NCBI GenBank assembly: GCA_012031415.1
Contig: JAAUTN010000005.1
Coordinates: forward strand, 1 to 59,327
DNA length: 59,327 nucleotides
Source of the DNA: Leptolyngbyaceae cyanobacterium SM1_4_3
GTDB lineage: Bacteria > Cyanobacteriota > Cyanobacteriia > Elainellales > Elainellaceae
Reading direction: 5' to 3'
Both the position numbers and the translations under genes were made by a program. The notes under the pieces were generated by a model that had not been told where the DNA came from, ran no database searches, and was given only the letters and a program-made list of their open reading frames with translations. Below, one piece after another: positions 45,111 through 55,219 of the stretch; within the stretch, counting starts at the first letter, position 1; the number at the start of each line of letters is the position of its first letter.

Positions 45111-47433
45111 TGAGGCGGCGCATGGAATTTCTCATACGAGGTAGTCAGGTGTTGCAACACACGCTACTGGGGTTGATGCTACTGGGGATGTCAGCAGGAA
45201 TGCTGCTGTCTCCAATTGGTTTAGGAATTTTGGCCGTGCAGGCACAGACCGTTCCTGCCGCAGTCAGCCGGGGCTATACGCTGCTAGAGCGGGGCTGGGT
45301 GGATGATGCGATCGCGCCTTTGAGCAAGCTTTGCAGCGCTATCCCGATTCGCTGGAAGCAAGGCTGGGGTTGGCGATCGCCTACCAGCGGGCCGGTCAAG
45401 ATGAAAACGCCTGGAATACCTACCGTCAGGTGTTAGCCCAAGACCCAACCAACCGCCGCGCCCTGGAAGCAATGGGGGTATTGGGCGGCTATCGTCCAGA
45501 GTGGCAGACAGGCGGCATCGAAGCCCTAACTACGCTGCTCAACCTCGACCCAAATAACCAAAGTGCCAGGGCACAGCAGGCACTGCTGTTAGGCTACCAG
45601 GGACGCTACAGCGAATCGCTAGCAGATTATCAAATCGCGCTGGCAAACAACCCGTCCGCCGAAACGATTCTGGGTGCCGCGCAAATCAACACCTTCAGCG
45701 GCAACTACAGCCAGGGTTTGGCGCTGTTTCAGCGGTATCAGGCAGCGGGGGAAACGATTCCCAATACGGGGATTACAGCCTATGCAACCGCGCTTCAGGA
45801 GACGGGCAATCCGGCTGAGGCGGTGCGAGTGTTGGAATCGCGGCTGAGGCAGTTTAACCGCCTGGATGCAACGGCAATCCAAATTCGGGCGGCGCTGGCG
45901 ATCGCCCATCAAGCTAACCAAAACCCAGAAGCGGCACTGGCAACCCTGGAACCGCTCCGCAATGCTGAGGGCGCAACTTTGCCGCTAGCACGGGCACTCA
46001 GCACGATCGGCAGGGAATCGGGCAATGCTCAGCTTTATGAAGAGGCGATCGCCCTTTACCGTCGAGTGCTTCAGCAAACGAGCAATCCGTCTCCCGGTCT
46101 GGTGACTGAAGTAGCAGATGTGTTGAGCGAGTCGCCTACTTCTCAGGCAGAGGCACTAAGACTCTATCAACAGCTTACCTCCCAGCAGCCCAACAACCTG
46201 AGCCTGCGAGTGAAGCGATCGGTGCTAGAGCGACAGCTTGGAGAAATTTCTAGCGCCCAGCTTCAGCAAGAGCTTCAGGCGGTTTTGCAGGCGAGTGATG
46301 GGGAGATTGAGAGAGGGGCGATCGCCCAGTCTCTCATTCGCCTCGATCCGCCCGAACCGGAACTGCTGCCAATTTACCAAAATCTGCTCCAGTCCAATAT
46401 AGATGCTCCCTTCCTCAACTTCCGGGTTGCCAAATTTTGATTCAGCAAGGCGACTATACAGGGGCAAGGGAAGCTTTGACCGTCTACGGGGCGACTGCCA
46501 CTGGTGCTGAAGATTTGGCAGCGGAATTGCTTTTGGCAGACATTGAGCGGCGTGAAGGCAACCTGGAAGCCAGCGCCAGCCGCTATGAGTCACTAATTTC
46601 CCGCAATCCCGAAGATCAGATTCTCACTGCTTCCCTGCGTGGCTTGGCAGGCATTCGGCTGACGCAAAATCGTCCAGAGGAAGCGCTGGCAGTTTACGAC
46701 CAGCTTCTAGCTAGAATCCCAACGACCTGCAAACCCAATTGGTCGAGCCAGTCTTGCCTATCAGGTTGATCAAATTTCCCAGTCGGAAGCTGAAACCGTG
46801 CTGGAAAGATGGCTAGCTGCCCGTTCCGCAACAGATGCACCACCAGAATTGTTTAGCTTAGTGGGAGCCTTGCCGCCCAACCCGCAGCGGGAGCAGCTTT
46901 ATGAAACGCTGTTGACCGTTAACCCCGATGACATTGGCGTGAATCGTCGGCTGGTGCAGGTGTTGGCGTTGCGCGATCCGGAGCGGGCACAGGCAAGAGT
47001 TGATCAGGTTTTGTCGCGTAATCCCGATGACATTAACGGCTATTTCCTTCAGGGTGAATTGGCTCAAGTTCTAGGGAATCTAGAGGTCGCTAGTCAAGCC
47101 TATCGGGAGGTGCTGAATCGCCAGCCCGAAAACACCGATGCGCTGTCGGCTCTGGGCGGCATTCGGTTTCAGCAGCAGCGCTACACCGAAGCAACCATGC
47201 TCTATGCCAGGGTGCTGTCGCTCAAGCCCAACGACTGGGAAACCCGCCGCATTCTAGCAGAACTCAGCGTTGCCCAAGATCGCCCAATGGCAGCACTCCA
47301 GCAGCTTCGACGCTTGCAGCAGGAACGTCTGGTCGCAGGCAACCCTGACACAGACCTGGATGACCGAATTGAGCAAATTCAGCTAGACCTGATGCGGCGA
47401 CGAGGGTTTCAGCCTGCATGGGAGAGGTATTAG
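45110..47433 (+). CDS. Periplasmic TPR protein (BcsC-TPR/AlgK-like), broken by four missing bases
   Basis: A signal peptide region (LLGLMLLGMSAGMLLSPIGL with VQAQT cleavage) precedes about 18 tetratricopeptide repeats, such as YRQVLAQDPTNRRALEAMGV, LLNLDPNNQSARAQQALLLG, YREVLNRQPENTDALSALGG and YARVLSLKPNDWETRRILAE. The frame moves at about 45314-45318, 46432-46438, 46718-46722 and 46739-46742; adding one base at each gives one 775-residue protein ending AWERY. The four stand-alone pieces have no plausible starts of their own. There is no C-terminal barrel domain (BCSC_C). It matches the TPR half of BcsC, which in the periplasm guides the polymer to the outer membrane. Confidence 0.8.
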
Positions 47434-47709
47434 GAGGGATGAAGAATGAGGGATGAAGGATGAAGTTAGAGGGTTTTCCTGGTTTCCTGGTTTCCAAGCT
47501 CTAGTTTGGAAACTGCTCCAGAGAAGCTCTAGCTTCTCTCAAACTGAACACAAGGAAGCTGGAGCTTCCAAATTTCATTCCCAAGCTGGAGCTTGGGAAC
47601 GAGGAACACGAGGAACGAGCAAAAGGATGAGTTATGTGCATTTTTTCATCCTTCATCTCTCATCCTTCCTATGCTCCTAATCCCCTTTAAACTTGACAGG
47701 TTTTGCAGA
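47434..47709. repeat. Cluster of four perfect hairpins inside the operon
   Basis: 47491-47512 (TTTCCAA/TTGGAAA), 47521-47538 (GAGAAGCT/AGCTTCTC), 47554-47569 (GGAAGCT/AGCTTCC) and 47578-47599 (TTCCCAAGCT/AGCTTGGGAA). Three have two-nt spacers and all three share the AAGCT/AGCTT core. No gene is present. They are related to the repeats at 41069-41205. Confidence 0.8.
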
Positions 47710-49083
47710 ATGTTGCTGTATTTTTCCTGGTTCCGAATATTAGTTCTGGCTGCGCTGCGAATTTTGTCAAACGGTTTGTCTCAACTGTTGTTGGGTTTGC
47801 CGGGACGGTGGCACACCAGGGGCAGACGGCGATCGCTCCTCACGCTAATGGCGCTGCTCCTCACGCTTACAACAGGTTGCCAGAAGCCGTCTCAGGCAGA
47901 GGTGCCGATGTGTTTGCAGGATGTGGTGGGGCAGCAGTCTTCTGAAATTGTGGCGAGTACGCCGAATACGCTGTCGCTTCCCTTGCGGGCTGAGAATTTG
48001 CCGCTGCTGCAAGAAAGCTGGATTGCTTATCGTCAGCGGTTTATCCAGGAAGATGGGCGGGTGATCGATCGGGAAGATGGCGATCGCTCCACCTCTGAGG
48101 GGCAGGCTTACGCCATGCTGCGAGCGGTACTGATCAACGACCCCGGTACGTTTGTCAGAACGTTGAACTGGGCAGAGCAAAATTTGATGCGAAAGGGGGA
48201 GGATGGCGATCGCCTCGATCAGCTTTGGTCATGGAAATGGGGACGCACCACTGCTGGACGATGGACTACGATTGACTCCAACTTTGCCAGCGATGCTGAT
48301 ATCGATGCCGTCACGGCCCTGATTTTTGCCTCTCGTCGCTGGGGCTGTTCAGAATATCTGGAGCTAGCAAAAGTTAAGCTGACCGACATCTGGAATTACT
48401 CCACCGCTGAAATCTCTCCCAACAGCCGAATTCTCTTACCCGGCCCCGCCGAAGCCTTTTGGAATCAGCCCGACACGCTGATTCTTAACCCTTCTTACTT
48501 TGCCCCCTACGCTTTTCGCCTGTTTGCCCAGGTTGACCCAGAGCGCAACTGGATGAGCCTGGTGGATAGCAGCTATCAGCTTCTCGAAGCCTCATCGGAC
48601 GTGTCGGCGGTGGGGCTACCGAGCGACTGGATTTCGCTCAACCCGCAAACCGCAGAACTCAGCCCGGTCAGCGATTCTAACCTGCAAAGTCAGTATGGCT
48701 TTGATGCTTATCGGGTGTGGTGGCGGGTGGCGCTAGACGCAGCCTGGTTTCAGGAACCGCAGGCAGAGCAATATTTGCGTCAGCATTTGGCGCATTTAGA
48801 GCAGTTTTGGCAGGACGAACAGCGGATTCCTGCCCGATTCGATATGCAGGGAAGGGCGATCGCCGACTACGAAGCCACAGCCCAATACGCCACTCTTTAC
48901 GCGGCATTCGTTCTAACGCAGCCGCAGATCGCCGAGCAAATCTACCAGCAAAAGCTAGAGCCGCAATATCGGCAAGGCTTTTGGGATAACAACTCTGCTT
49001 ATTACACGCAAAATTTGGTCTGGTTTGGACTGTTGCCCCCTGCCCCTCCTTCTGCACAATTGATGCAAGCATCTGGCTCATGA
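47710..49083 (+). CDS. bcsZ: Glycoside hydrolase family 8 endoglucanase, lipoprotein (BcsZ-type)
   Basis: 457 residues from ATG 47710 (the ORF extends to 47593 through repeat DNA). A signal segment with lipobox TTGC puts Cys57 at the lipid anchor, unlike soluble BcsZ. The GH8 acid Glu130 is in TSEGQAYAMLRAVL, and the aspartates of NFASDADIDAVTAL (195-199) hold the base. Later motifs are WNQPDTLILNPSYFAPYAFR and LQSQYGFDAYRVWWRVALDA. BcsZ trims or releases nascent beta-glucan in the periplasm and is needed for good cellulose output. Its TGA overlaps the ATG of bcsB (ATGA at 49080-49083), so the two are translationally coupled. Confidence 0.92.
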   Translation: MLLYFSWFRILVLAALRILSNGLSQLLLGLPGRWHTRGRRRSLLTLMALLLTLTTGCQKPSQAEVPMCLQDVVGQQSSEIVASTPNTLSLPLRAENLPLLQESWIAYRQRFIQEDGRVIDREDGDRSTSEGQAYAMLRAVLINDPGTFVRTLNWAEQNLMRKGEDGDRLDQLWSWKWGRTTAGRWTTIDSNFASDADIDAVTALIFASRRWGCSEYLELAKVKLTDIWNYSTAEISPNSRILLPGPAEAFWNQPDTLILNPSYFAPYAFRLFAQVDPERNWMSLVDSSYQLLEASSDVSAVGLPSDWISLNPQTAELSPVSDSNLQSQYGFDAYRVWWRVALDAAWFQEPQAEQYLRQHLAHLEQFWQDEQRIPARFDMQGRAIADYEATAQYATLYAAFVLTQPQIAEQIYQQKLEPQYRQGFWDNNSAYYTQNLVWFGLLPPAPPSAQLMQASGS

Positions 49084-51476
49084 AACGCGATTTACATTCA
49101 CTCACCCCTAATCGGACTGCTTCTCAGCGGCGATCGCGCCCCACTGCTTCCCGACGCATTCGCCCCCTCTGGGCTTTTGTGGGAATGCTGCTTAGCTGCG
49201 GCTTGCTGTTGGGATGGGCGGTAATTCTGCCCACATCCGCCCAGACTGAAGCCCCCATTCCCGCTGAAGAGTCGGGTGAGCCTCAGCCTGACCTGTCTCG
49301 CTCTGAATTTGCCCTGCCCGACCCGCCCACTGCCCCGCCCACCGTCGCACCCGAAGCAGCCGGACAGTATGTGCTGGAATTTAACCGCAGCCCAATCGTA
49401 GGAAATCGCCTGCGGATGGAGGGCATCTACGATGAGCGACGGCTACGCTTCACCCGTCCGCGCAACTGGGAACCCGAATCGGTGCAAATCTCGCTGCGGT
49501 TTCGCCACTCGGCAGCGCTGTATGCGACCCGTTCTAATCTAACGGTGCTGGTCAACGGCACGAGTATCGGCAGCGTGCCGCTGAACAAACCTCAGGGCGA
49601 AATTGGCAATGTTGTGTTTAACGTACCGTCAGGGGTAATTCGAGATTACAACGAGGTGGTGCTGGCGGCGCTGCAAAACAATTCCCCGACCTGTACCCAG
49701 GACCCGTTTGACCCGTCGCTGTGGACGGAGATTCTGCCTGATTCCAAGCTGGTGTTTAACTTTCAGCCGAAGGCGATCGCCCTCGACTTTCACCGCTATC
49801 CCTACCCCGTATTTGACGATCTCAGCCTGGAGCCAAATCAGGTTGCCTACCTTCAGCCCAGCGAAACTGATGAAACCTGGCTGACCGCCACCAGCCGCCT
49901 ACACACTTCTCTGGGACGGCTAGCAGAATTTCGCCCATTGGATACTCGCATTGTTGAGACGATTGACCAGATTGCAGGGCGGGAAAGGCTGATCGTAATT
50001 GGAACTCCCGCCATTCAGCCCGCTCTCTCATCTCTGGATCTGCCGCTCTCGATCGAGAATGGTCAATTTCTGGACGCAGAACAGCAGCCTTTTCCCGGAG
50101 AGGTCGGTTTGCTGATGCTGACTACTTCACCCGATGGAGCGGCTCCTGTGCTGGTGGCAACGGGCAACGGGGCTGAAGGCGTGGCAAAAGCCGTGCAGTT
50201 CCTGGTGCAAAAAGAAGATCGGCAGATTGGCACAGGGAATCTTGTCGTCGTCAGCCAGATTGACCAGGTTGAAACGCCCGATCCGCGTGCATGGCAGGGC
50301 TACTTGCCCTTAGAGAATTCGTTTAAGCTGAGCGACCTGCGGACCTTTGACGAGCAGGCGTATGGTGACGTGACGGTGCGCGGTTCCCATTCTCCCAGTT
50401 TGGAACTAGATTTTCGGGCGCTACCCGATGACCAGTTTTCACCGGGCAACACGATGACCTTGCGCTATAGCTATGGGCCGCAGATTAACCCGCTGACTTC
50501 TCTGGTGGAAGTAGAACTGGATAACGTCGTGGTTGCTGGAAAACGCCTCACCTCCATCAGCGGTGGCAATCGGGAAACGCTGAAAGTCACCTTGCCCGAA
50601 GACCAAATCAAGCCCAATTCGCGAATTCAGGTAAATTTCCGGCTTGATCCGCGAGAACGCCGCTCTTGTAGCCGCGTCACCGACCAGCAGCTTTGGAGTA
50701 CGATTCACTCCGACACCGAATTTAAGCTAAATCGTGAACAGGTAGTGCGACTGCCTGATTTGGAGCTACTGCGGGCGGGCTATCCGTTTGCGGCACCGCA
50801 GGATTTGTCGAGTACGGCGATCGCCCTCCCCGAAAACCCTACCCAGTCTGATCTGCTGCTGCTGCTAGAAGTGAGTGAACGCCTGGGCAGACTCAGCCGC
50901 GCCGCATCGGTGAAGCTAGATGTCTACCGCGCCAGTAAGCTACCCGTTGAGCAACGAGATAGTCGCCATATTATTGCGATCGGCACCGAATCTCAGTTTC
51001 CGCTATCTGAAGCCTTCGAGCAGGGAGACGGGTTTGCTTTACGCGATTTGTTCTCCCGGCACTGGGGTCAAAAGCAGATTCAAACCTTGCCCGATCAGGA
51101 AGGACTGGTAAAGCAAATCATTTCACCCTGGAATCAAGATCGGGTGATGTTGGCGCTCAGCGCCCAAACGGAAGTGGGCTTGCAGCAGGTGCGCGACCTG
51201 CTCAGCCAGGACAATCTGTTCTTTCAGCTTGAGGGTGACACGGTGCTGATAGCCGCAAACGAACCCGATCCTTCGCCCTACGATCCCAATGCTTACTCAC
51301 TGGAGTTTTTGCAGCAGTCATCCCAGCGGCAGCTAGCATCCGCTAACCTTTCTAGCCGAATTGCGTCCGCGCTGCGCGGCAACTGGTTTATTTTGGCTCC
51401 TGGCATTGTGGCAGCGTCACTGGTGCTGTATGGGGTGATTCAACTCTACTTAAAGCGACTCACGGGGCAGGAATAA
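49080..51476 (+). CDS. bcsB: Cellulose synthase regulatory/periplasmic subunit BcsB
   Basis: 798 residues. A signal anchor (WAFVGMLLSCGLLLGWAVIL) is followed by the BcsB fold: jelly-roll carbohydrate-binding domains and flavodoxin-like domains (VQISLRFRHSAALYATRSNL, NEVVLAALQNNSPTCTQDPF, CTQDPFDPSLWTEIL is the typical Cys loop, FHRYPYPVFDDL, ERLIVIGTPAIQPA), and one C-terminal membrane helix (WFILAPGIVAASLVLYGVIQ) that packs on BcsA. It receives the glucan as it leaves BcsA. Its TAA is followed at once by the ATG of bcsA. No frame break was found. Confidence 0.93.
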   Translation: MKRDLHSLTPNRTASQRRSRPTASRRIRPLWAFVGMLLSCGLLLGWAVILPTSAQTEAPIPAEESGEPQPDLSRSEFALPDPPTAPPTVAPEAAGQYVLEFNRSPIVGNRLRMEGIYDERRLRFTRPRNWEPESVQISLRFRHSAALYATRSNLTVLVNGTSIGSVPLNKPQGEIGNVVFNVPSGVIRDYNEVVLAALQNNSPTCTQDPFDPSLWTEILPDSKLVFNFQPKAIALDFHRYPYPVFDDLSLEPNQVAYLQPSETDETWLTATSRLHTSLGRLAEFRPLDTRIVETIDQIAGRERLIVIGTPAIQPALSSLDLPLSIENGQFLDAEQQPFPGEVGLLMLTTSPDGAAPVLVATGNGAEGVAKAVQFLVQKEDRQIGTGNLVVVSQIDQVETPDPRAWQGYLPLENSFKLSDLRTFDEQAYGDVTVRGSHSPSLELDFRALPDDQFSPGNTMTLRYSYGPQINPLTSLVEVELDNVVVAGKRLTSISGGNRETLKVTLPEDQIKPNSRIQVNFRLDPRERRSCSRVTDQQLWSTIHSDTEFKLNREQVVRLPDLELLRAGYPFAAPQDLSSTAIALPENPTQSDLLLLLEVSERLGRLSRAASVKLDVYRASKLPVEQRDSRHIIAIGTESQFPLSEAFEQGDGFALRDLFSRHWGQKQIQTLPDQEGLVKQIISPWNQDRVMLALSAQTEVGLQQVRDLLSQDNLFFQLEGDTVLIAANEPDPSPYDPNAYSLEFLQQSSQRQLASANLSSRIASALRGNWFILAPGIVAASLVLYGVIQLYLKRLTGQE

Positions 51477-54127
51477 ATGGTCAGTCCTTCTAAGGTTCGG
51501 GCACAGCGACGGTGGATTCGAGCAGGAGTGCCTTCTAACTCTGAATGGCTGGCAACGCTGCTGGTCGATCGCCTGCCGCAAACGTTTGACCATGTGCTGA
51601 AGTGGCTGAATCGGCGACAACTGGTGATCCTGCTGGGGTCGCTGTTGATCATGTGTTTGCCGCTGGTAACGGTGCGTCCTAGCATCTGGCAGCAGGGTTT
51701 AATTGCCGTGCTGCTGATTTTGGTGGGACGAGCGGTACTGCAAATGGAAGATCGGCGCAGCGACAACCACAGCAGCGAGTACCTGCACCTGTTTTTGATT
51801 GTGCTAAGCGTGGTAACGACGATGCGGTATTTCTATTACCGCACGAGCTACACGCTTAACTTTGACGGCGTGGTGAATGGCTTGTTCTGTCTGCTGCTGT
51901 ATGCGGCAGAAATGTATGCGATCGCACTCTTATGCTGGCCTATTTCCAGACCTTAAAGGTTCGCGATCGCCAGCCGATCAACCTGAACACCTTTCCTAAA
52001 GACCAGTGGCTCAGCGTTGACATTTACATTCCCACTTACAACGAAGAAGTTGAAATTGTCCGTAAAACCGCACTGGGCGCTCTGGCAACCGATTACCCTT
52101 ACGACAAAAAGCACGTTTACATTCTGGATGACGGTCGGGCAGAGAAATATCGCGATCGCCGCGAACAGCTTCGTCAGATGTGCGACGAACTCGGCTGTAC
52201 CCTGCTAACGCGAGACAACAACGACCACGCCAAAGCCGGAAACATCAACACCGCCCTTCCTAAAACTGGCGGCGACCTGGTGCTGATTTTGGACTGTGAC
52301 CACATTCCGGTTCGCAGCTTTTTGCAGGAAACGGTCGGCTTCTTTATGGTTGACCCCAAAGTAGCGATGGTGCAAACGCCGCACTGGTTCTACAATCCTG
52401 ACCCGTTTGAGCGCAACCTGATGACCGAGGGACGAGTGCCCGTCGGCAACGAACTGTTCTATAAGGTGCTGCAAAAGGGCAACGATTTTTGGAATGCGGC
52501 CTTCTTTTGCGGTTCAGCAGCCGTCATCCGGCGAGAATACGTGCTGGGCATTGGCGGCATTGCGACTGAAACCGTTACTGAAGACTGTCACACCTCCCTG
52601 CGGCTGCATTCCCAGGGCTACGAAACCGTCTACTACGACAAAATCATGGTGGCGGGACTGGCACCCGAAAAGTTTTCCTCCTACGTGGGGCAGCAGGTGC
52701 GCTGGGCAAGGGGAATGGCACAAATTTTGCGAATCGAAAACCCGATGCTCAACCGCAAGCTAAATCTGCGGCTGGCGCAGCGGGTGTGCTATTTCAGCGC
52801 TACGTCACACTTCTTTTTTGGGTTTCCGCGTTTAATGTATGCGATCGCCCCCAACCTCTTCCTCCTCTTTGGCATCAACTCGGTCAAAGGCTTAGGACTG
52901 GAAACGCTGTTTTACGCTCTGCCTCACATCATTCTCTCAATGCAGGCAAACCACATTCCCTATAAGCACGTTCGCTTTTCCTTCTGGAACGAAATCTACG
53001 AGTTTGCCATGTCCTTCCAGGCAGGCATTGTCACCCTGCTAGCGCTAATCAACCCCAAACTGGGCAAATTTAACGTCACTGACAAAGGGCTAACCGTTGA
53101 AGAACGCAGCTTTGACCTGGATTCTGTGCGCTATCTGGTGATTCTGGGCGCAATTACCGCCGCATCACTGGTCGCCGTTCCGTTTTGGCTGGTGCTGAGT
53201 CCACAAGACACACAGGCGGTGCTAATCAACACCCTTTGGTGCGTGTTTAACCTGCTGCTGGTGATGGCGGCCTGCCTCGTTGCCTTTGAGCAGCCCCAAC
53301 TGCGCCGCGCCCATCGCCTGCCCCGACGCTTAGCCGCCGTGATTCACAGCGACACCCAAAGCTGGATGGCTGAAACGGTAAACGTGAGTGAAACCGGAGC
53401 GCAAGTGTTGCTGGATGTGTGGCCAAATGTGACTGATGAAATTCGGGTAGAGCTAATTGGAGACTACGGGGCGCGGGTGCTGCTGGATGCTCACATTATT
53501 CGGGCGATCGCCACCGACCGATTACAAACTTTGTTGGCTCTCGATTTTGTCAACGTCAGCCAAACCCAACTTGATGACCTCTCAGTGGTGATCTACTCAG
53601 ATGTAAAAGAATGGTATTCCCAAAAGCGGGAAGAAACAGACAACCCGCTCCAGTCGCTCAAATTCATTGCCACTAGCATCCAACGTGTCTATCGTGAGTT
53701 TCGTCCAGAGGTGGGAGTCAAAGTCCGCAAACAGGTTCGGGCTGACGCTCAGCTTTTCTGGGAGAACTGGGAAGGCACCTCTTACACCGCCAGAGTCACC
53801 GAAATGGGAACCCGAGACATTCGGCTGGAGCTAGAAGGAAACCCGCTGCACCTGGAAATGATGGAGCAAACCAACCCCCTGATTGGCTTGCTGATCAGCA
53901 GTGACACCAACGACTTCACGCCTCAAAGTCTGTTAGCCCAGGTGCAGTCCGTAGAGATACTCAGCGTCATGCCCGTCGTCACATTTCAACCACCTGGCAT
54001 TAGCCTGGAAGCTGACTCAGACTACGACATTCCACCCTTTCGGATCGCAATGGAGCTAACTTTCCCAGAATCCCTCAACCCCCAGCAGCGCAGCAAAATT
54101 CGAGATCTGCTGCGATCGCTGGAGTAG
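51477..54127 (+). CDS. bcsA: Cellulose synthase catalytic subunit BcsA with PilZ domain, with a frame break
   Basis: The N-terminal membrane helices lie in the frame from 51477, which fails after MYAIALL near 51925-51931; the next frame continues MLAYFQTLKVRDRQPINL. One missing base beside a HIP1 core restores 883 residues. The GT2 motifs are all present: ILDDGR, LILDCDHIP (DxD), FFCGSAAVIRRE, VTEDCHTSLRL (TED) and QQVRWARGMAQI (QxxRW). After the C-terminal helices a PilZ domain follows with HRLPRR and VNVSETGAQV, matching RxxxR and NxSxxG, the c-di-GMP site that opens the active site in BcsA. It polymerises UDP-glucose into beta-1,4-glucan across the inner membrane. No GGDEF or EAL gene lies in the window. 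Confidence 0.93.
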
Positions 54128-54256
54128 TTATTTAGCATGACCTTGAGTATAAACAACAACCCTCTAAAGTTAGTTTTGTAGCTATACCTTCTATGCGATC
54201 GCATCTCAAGCGGCTTGTCTTAGCCTGAAGACGTTAACGTAACAAGAGTCTAAGTT

Positions 54257-54985
54257 ATGCAAGCTACTTTTTACTCCCGAACCATGAGAGCGATCGCCGT
54301 CCTGCTGGGCGCTACTGGAATCTCTATGGTGGCGATCGCTCCCCTACTGGCGCAAACTCAGCCTGCTCCTGCACCCACCGCACCAGGCACAGCGGAACCA
54401 GGCGCAGACACACCGGGTACGACGGAACCCGGTACAGTGGAACCAGGCACAGCGGAACCCGGTACAACGCCGCCAACAGCACCAACCCCCGACGCTGCAA
54501 CACCTCCAACTTCCAGCAACGCCAGCCTCACCGAACTGCTGCAACAGGTATCTACTCAACAAAACCCCAGTGGTAACTCCTTCAACACCCTGGCACAGGC
54601 GGTAGCCGCCGCAGACGTAGCGCCTCTGCTCCAAAACAGCGGGCCCGTTACCATCTTTGCGCCCACTGACAGCGCCTTTGCAGAACTACCCGATGGTGCG
54701 CTTGAGTTGCTGCTGCGCCCCGAAAACCGCAACCTGCTGAGACAAGTTCTGGCTTATCACGTTGTTCCGGGTGAAGTGACTTCCGGTCAGCTTCAGACCG
54801 GAGGAGTTGACACCCTCAACGGCGGTATTGCCGTTCGTGTCACCCCCGAACGAATCGTAGTGAATGACGGCAGTGTGATTCGGGCAGACATTCAGGCAAG
54901 CAACGGAGTCGTTCACGCGGTCAACCGAGTGTTGCTGCCACCCCAAATTCGCCAGCAGCTTACAACGGCCTTAAACGCACAGTAG
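54257..54985 (+). CDS. Secreted fasciclin (FAS1) domain protein
   Basis: 242 residues. A signal peptide (AIAVLLGATGISMVAIAPLL with LLAQT cleavage) leads to a Pro/Thr/Glu-rich linker of EPGT-type five-residue repeats (about residues 45-85), then one FAS1 domain: FNTLAQAVAAADVAPLLQNS, VTIFAPTDSAFAELPDG, LLRQVLAYHVVPGEV and IQASNGVVHAVNRVLLPP. FAS1 domains mediate adhesion. It follows bcsA by 130 bp in the same direction with no visible terminator, so it may be made together with the polysaccharide. Confidence 0.94.
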   Translation: MQATFYSRTMRAIAVLLGATGISMVAIAPLLAQTQPAPAPTAPGTAEPGADTPGTTEPGTVEPGTAEPGTTPPTAPTPDAATPPTSSNASLTELLQQVSTQQNPSGNSFNTLAQAVAAADVAPLLQNSGPVTIFAPTDSAFAELPDGALELLLRPENRNLLRQVLAYHVVPGEVTSGQLQTGGVDTLNGGIAVRVTPERIVVNDGSVIRADIQASNGVVHAVNRVLLPPQIRQQLTTALNAQ

Positions 54986-55219
54986 TCAAAGCTGGTCTGC
55001 CTCACTGCTGCATTGAATCAGAATGGCAATGTTGCGATCGCGGCAGCGCAAGAATACAGTTGATATGGGCGACTGAGAACTGGAACCAGTGGTGTGAGTG
55101 GATGACGCACGATCGGTTAGGAGATTGTGCTAAAAGAAGTGCCAGAGCAGTTGCGTTATCAATAAGATTGAATTTAGGATTGCTGCAATTCGCCCTTAAA
55201 GTCAGCAACACCTAAATTT

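Noticed and set aside
45314-46742. Programmed frameshifting in the TPR gene
   Set aside because: Four shifts in one gene, none with a heptameric slippery site, and the same type of break in unrelated genes make an artefact far more likely.
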